The position numbers and the translations under genes are program-made. Shown piece by piece: positions 13,767-15,168 of a stretch of DNA of 15,168 nt. Under the pieces are notes generated by a model. That model searched no databases. It was given only the letters and a program-made list of their open reading frames with translations, and was not told the DNA's origin. The DNA is taken from assembly GCA_021829015.1 (NCBI GenBank), contig JAJZOJ010000033.1, positions 1 to 15,168 of the forward strand. The letters run 5' to 3'. The stretch's first letter is position 1. The number at the start of each line of letters is the position of its first letter. This DNA comes from Microcaldota archaeon (GTDB lineage: Archaea; Micrarchaeota; Micrarchaeia; Micrarchaeales; Micrarchaeaceae).

Positions 13767-14611
13767 ACATAAGCGCCTCGGTAGAGAAGGCAATCGCCGG
13801 AAGATGGATTGCTGGATATTATCCAAAGGACGCGCTGGACCGTACCGCATTCCTGAACTCTAAGAAAATAAGCACAATCATCAACTACCTTGGCGAGGAA
13901 GTGAAGGACAGGCAAAAGGTCTCCAGCGCTGTCGAAACCTACCTTCATCTGATAGGCGAGTTCAGGAAACGGCACATGAGGGCCGCTCTCTCGATAAAGC
14001 CGACCCAGATAGGCATGCGGATCAATAGGGGGCTGATGCGCTCCAACTATTCTAAGATCGTGAAGGGGGCCAAAAGGAATGGCATATTCGTATGGCTGGA
14101 CATGGAATCATCTGATACTGTTGACGGCACCATAAGCCTGTACATGGATTGCATACGGCAGGGAAACACGGGGATATGCATACAGGCATACCTAAGGCGC
14201 AGCATGGCCGATTCAATCGAGCTGGCACGCCATGGGGCAACGATAAGGCTTGTGAAAGGCGCCTATTCCACAAGGCCGGAGCTGCGCTACGGCTCACGCC
14301 ACGGCACTGACATGAATTACATGAAGATAATGCGAATGCTATTCGAGAAATCCAGGCGCTTCATGATAGCAACTCATGATTCCAGGATAATAAACGAGGC
14401 AATACGGGAGAACAGGCATGCAAGGAAGAAGGTGTCATTTGCAATGCTCAACGGGATAAGGAACACTTATGCAATGCGTCTCGCAAGGTCCGGCCTTGAC
14501 ATGAACCTGTACGTGCCATTCGGTTCCGACTGGGTAGGGTATGGGTTGAGGAGGCTGACTGAGCAGAGGCATCTGTCCCTCATAGTGCGATCGATGTTCG
14601 AAACGCAGTGA
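13763..14611 (+). CDS. Proline dehydrogenase (monofunctional PRODH)
   Basis: 282-residue FAD enzyme that oxidises L-proline to pyrroline-5-carboxylate. TIM-barrel signatures appear in order: LSIKPTQIG (76-84), VWLDME (110-115), CIQAYLRRS (139-147), IRLVKGAY (161-168), MIATHDSRI (201-209), FAMLNGIR (226-233) and the C-terminal YVPFGSDWVGYGLRRLTE (250-267), whose Arg pair binds the proline carboxylate in the family. Length fits the short stand-alone form. No pyrroline-5-carboxylate dehydrogenase or PutA fusion lies in the window. It starts with GTG inside the HAD stop codon, so translation is likely coupled. No membrane anchor is seen; electrons would pass to quinone or another carrier. Confidence 0.92.
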   Translation: MNISASVEKAIAGRWIAGYYPKDALDRTAFLNSKKISTIINYLGEEVKDRQKVSSAVETYLHLIGEFRKRHMRAALSIKPTQIGMRINRGLMRSNYSKIVKGAKRNGIFVWLDMESSDTVDGTISLYMDCIRQGNTGICIQAYLRRSMADSIELARHGATIRLVKGAYSTRPELRYGSRHGTDMNYMKIMRMLFEKSRRFMIATHDSRIINEAIRENRHARKKVSFAMLNGIRNTYAMRLARSGLDMNLYVPFGSDWVGYGLRRLTEQRHLSLIVRSMFETQ

Positions 14612-14619
14612 TTAATTAA
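14612..14619 (+). promoter_or_regulatory. TATA-like box for tRNA-Gln
   Basis: TTAATTAA right after the PRODH stop codon, 24-31 bases before the tRNA start. The spacing is correct. Confidence 0.45.
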
Positions 14620-14642
14620 CCATAGCAGGAAAATAATACTGT

Positions 14643-14715
14643 AGCCCCGTCATCTAGTGGCCAAGGATAGCGGGCTTTGGACCCGTTTACATCGGTTCGA
14701 ATCCGGTCGGGGCTA
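14643..14715 (+). tRNA. trnQ: tRNA-Gln (anticodon TTG)
   Basis: Acceptor AGCCCCG (14643-14649) pairs with CGGGGCT (14708-14714), and the discriminator is A14715. D stem ATCT/GGAT (14652-14655, 14665-14668). Anticodon stem GCGGG (14670-14674) pairs with CCCGT (14682-14686), with loop CTTTGGA and anticodon TTG at 14677-14679. T stem ATCGG/CCGGT around TTCGAAT. There is no intron and no encoded CCA. In archaea this tRNA is normally charged with Glu and then converted by GatDE. Confidence 0.95.
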
Positions 14716-14752
14716 ATTATGGGATATGCTTTACCTTTATGCAGCGGTGCAC

Positions 14753-15168
14753 ATGACTAGAAAGATTTACTGGGAGGACGCATACAAGCGTGAGCTTGAC
14801 GCGAAGGTTGTTGCAGTGGATGGCCAGACGATAAAGCTTGACAGTACAATATTCTACCCTACTGGGGGCGGTCAGCCGTGCGACAACGGTTCAATAACAA
14901 TCAATGGCGTGAAGTACGCGATAGTGGATGTCAGAAAGAATGGCGACGATGTGGTGCACATGTCAGACATGGCGATTATTGCAAATGCAGGGGACTCCGC
15001 CCATCTTGAGATAGATTGGGAAAGGCGGTATGCGCACATGCGATATCATACTGCTCTTCACGTTCTTGATGGCATACTTGAGGCCACCGATGCCGGCAAG
15101 GCATTCAATGCAGCTCCTGGCGCGATAACCGGCGGACAGATATACACCGACAGGGCAAGGATAGACTT
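14753..15168 (+). CDS. alaX: AlaX-type alanyl-tRNA editing protein (3' end outside window)
   Basis: Trans-editing enzyme that hydrolyses Ser (or Gly) wrongly attached to tRNA-Ala; homologous to the editing domain of alanyl-tRNA synthetase. The visible 138 codons begin MTRKIYWEDAY, have the Gly-rich FYPTGGGQPCDNG (34-46) typical of the longer AlaX forms, and the zinc motif HxxxH in MRYHTALHVL (96-105; His99, His103). The later Cys/His zinc ligands lie past the window edge. The ATG at 14753 matches the family's usual N-terminus; an in-frame ATG at 14726 would add nine residues (MLYLYAAVH). A TATA-like CTTTACCTTTAT tract lies just upstream. It follows tRNA-Gln by 37 bases. Confidence 0.92.
   Translation, partial: MTRKIYWEDAYKRELDAKVVAVDGQTIKLDSTIFYPTGGGQPCDNGSITINGVKYAIVDVRKNGDDVVHMSDMAIIANAGDSAHLEIDWERRYAHMRYHTALHVLDGILEATDAGKAFNAAPGAITGGQIYTDRARID

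Noticed and set aside
1..15168. CRISPR array, insertion sequence or prophage
   Set aside because: No regularly spaced direct repeats, transposase-like frames, terminal inverted repeats or phage proteins were found.

Overview
The window is a compact stretch of archaeal chromosome. The evidence for archaea is a group II chaperonin (thermosome), an archaeal-type single-strand DNA-binding protein with one OB fold, an intron-containing tRNA-Trp, tRNA genes without an encoded CCA end, TATA boxes about 20-35 bases ahead of start codons (mostly leaderless genes with little Shine-Dalgarno signal), and heavy use of ATA (Ile) and AGG (Arg). The CxxC membrane protein of the DUF929 type, the tight packing and the short genes would suit an ARMAN/Micrarchaeota-like or Thermoplasmata-like acidophile. 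That placement is inference, because nothing here fixes the lineage. No insertion sequence, CRISPR array or phage gene is visible, and no gene-free stretch exceeds about 155 bases.

Layout. Positions 1-2445 hold housekeeping genes: the 5' 337 codons of a thermosome subunit (minus), a cysteine-free Mrp-family P-loop ATPase (minus) and a small OB-fold SSB (plus). Positions 2518-7995 form a cell-surface block: a PF03706-type membrane flippase/synthase and a GT4 glycosyltransferase in one minus-strand operon, a divergent sulfatase/alkaline-phosphatase-superfamily hydrolase with Thr in place of the sulfatase Cys/Ser, a membrane-anchored thioredoxin-fold protein, and UppP polyprenyl-diphosphatase. 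Positions 8039-8608 hold tRNA-Trp(CCA) with an intron of about 66 nt that appears to carry a box C/D methylation guide, followed closely by a Nudix hydrolase. Positions 8675-13108 hold a GlcD-type FAD oxidase, an unrecognised 452-residue protein (possibly a VOC-type metalloenzyme), an orphan helical protein and a carbamate kinase. Positions 13167-15168 hold a HAD-like hydrolase and a proline dehydrogenase overlapping by four bases, tRNA-Gln(TTG), and the start of an AlaX-type alanyl-tRNA editing protein.

How the genes fit together. The flippase, GT4 enzyme, sulfatase-like enzyme and UppP could build or recycle a lipid-linked surface glycan. The CxxC protein beside them is probably an extracytoplasmic redox protein and is rich in N-glycosylation sequons. 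The oxidase, carbamate kinase and proline dehydrogenase point to small-molecule catabolism (2-hydroxy acids, carbamoyl phosphate, proline), but no complete pathway is present. The least explained items are the tRNA-Trp intron guide, the 452-residue protein, an inverted repeat around the sulfatase-like gene's TATA box, and a near-identical 18-base element in the ssb and uppP promoters.
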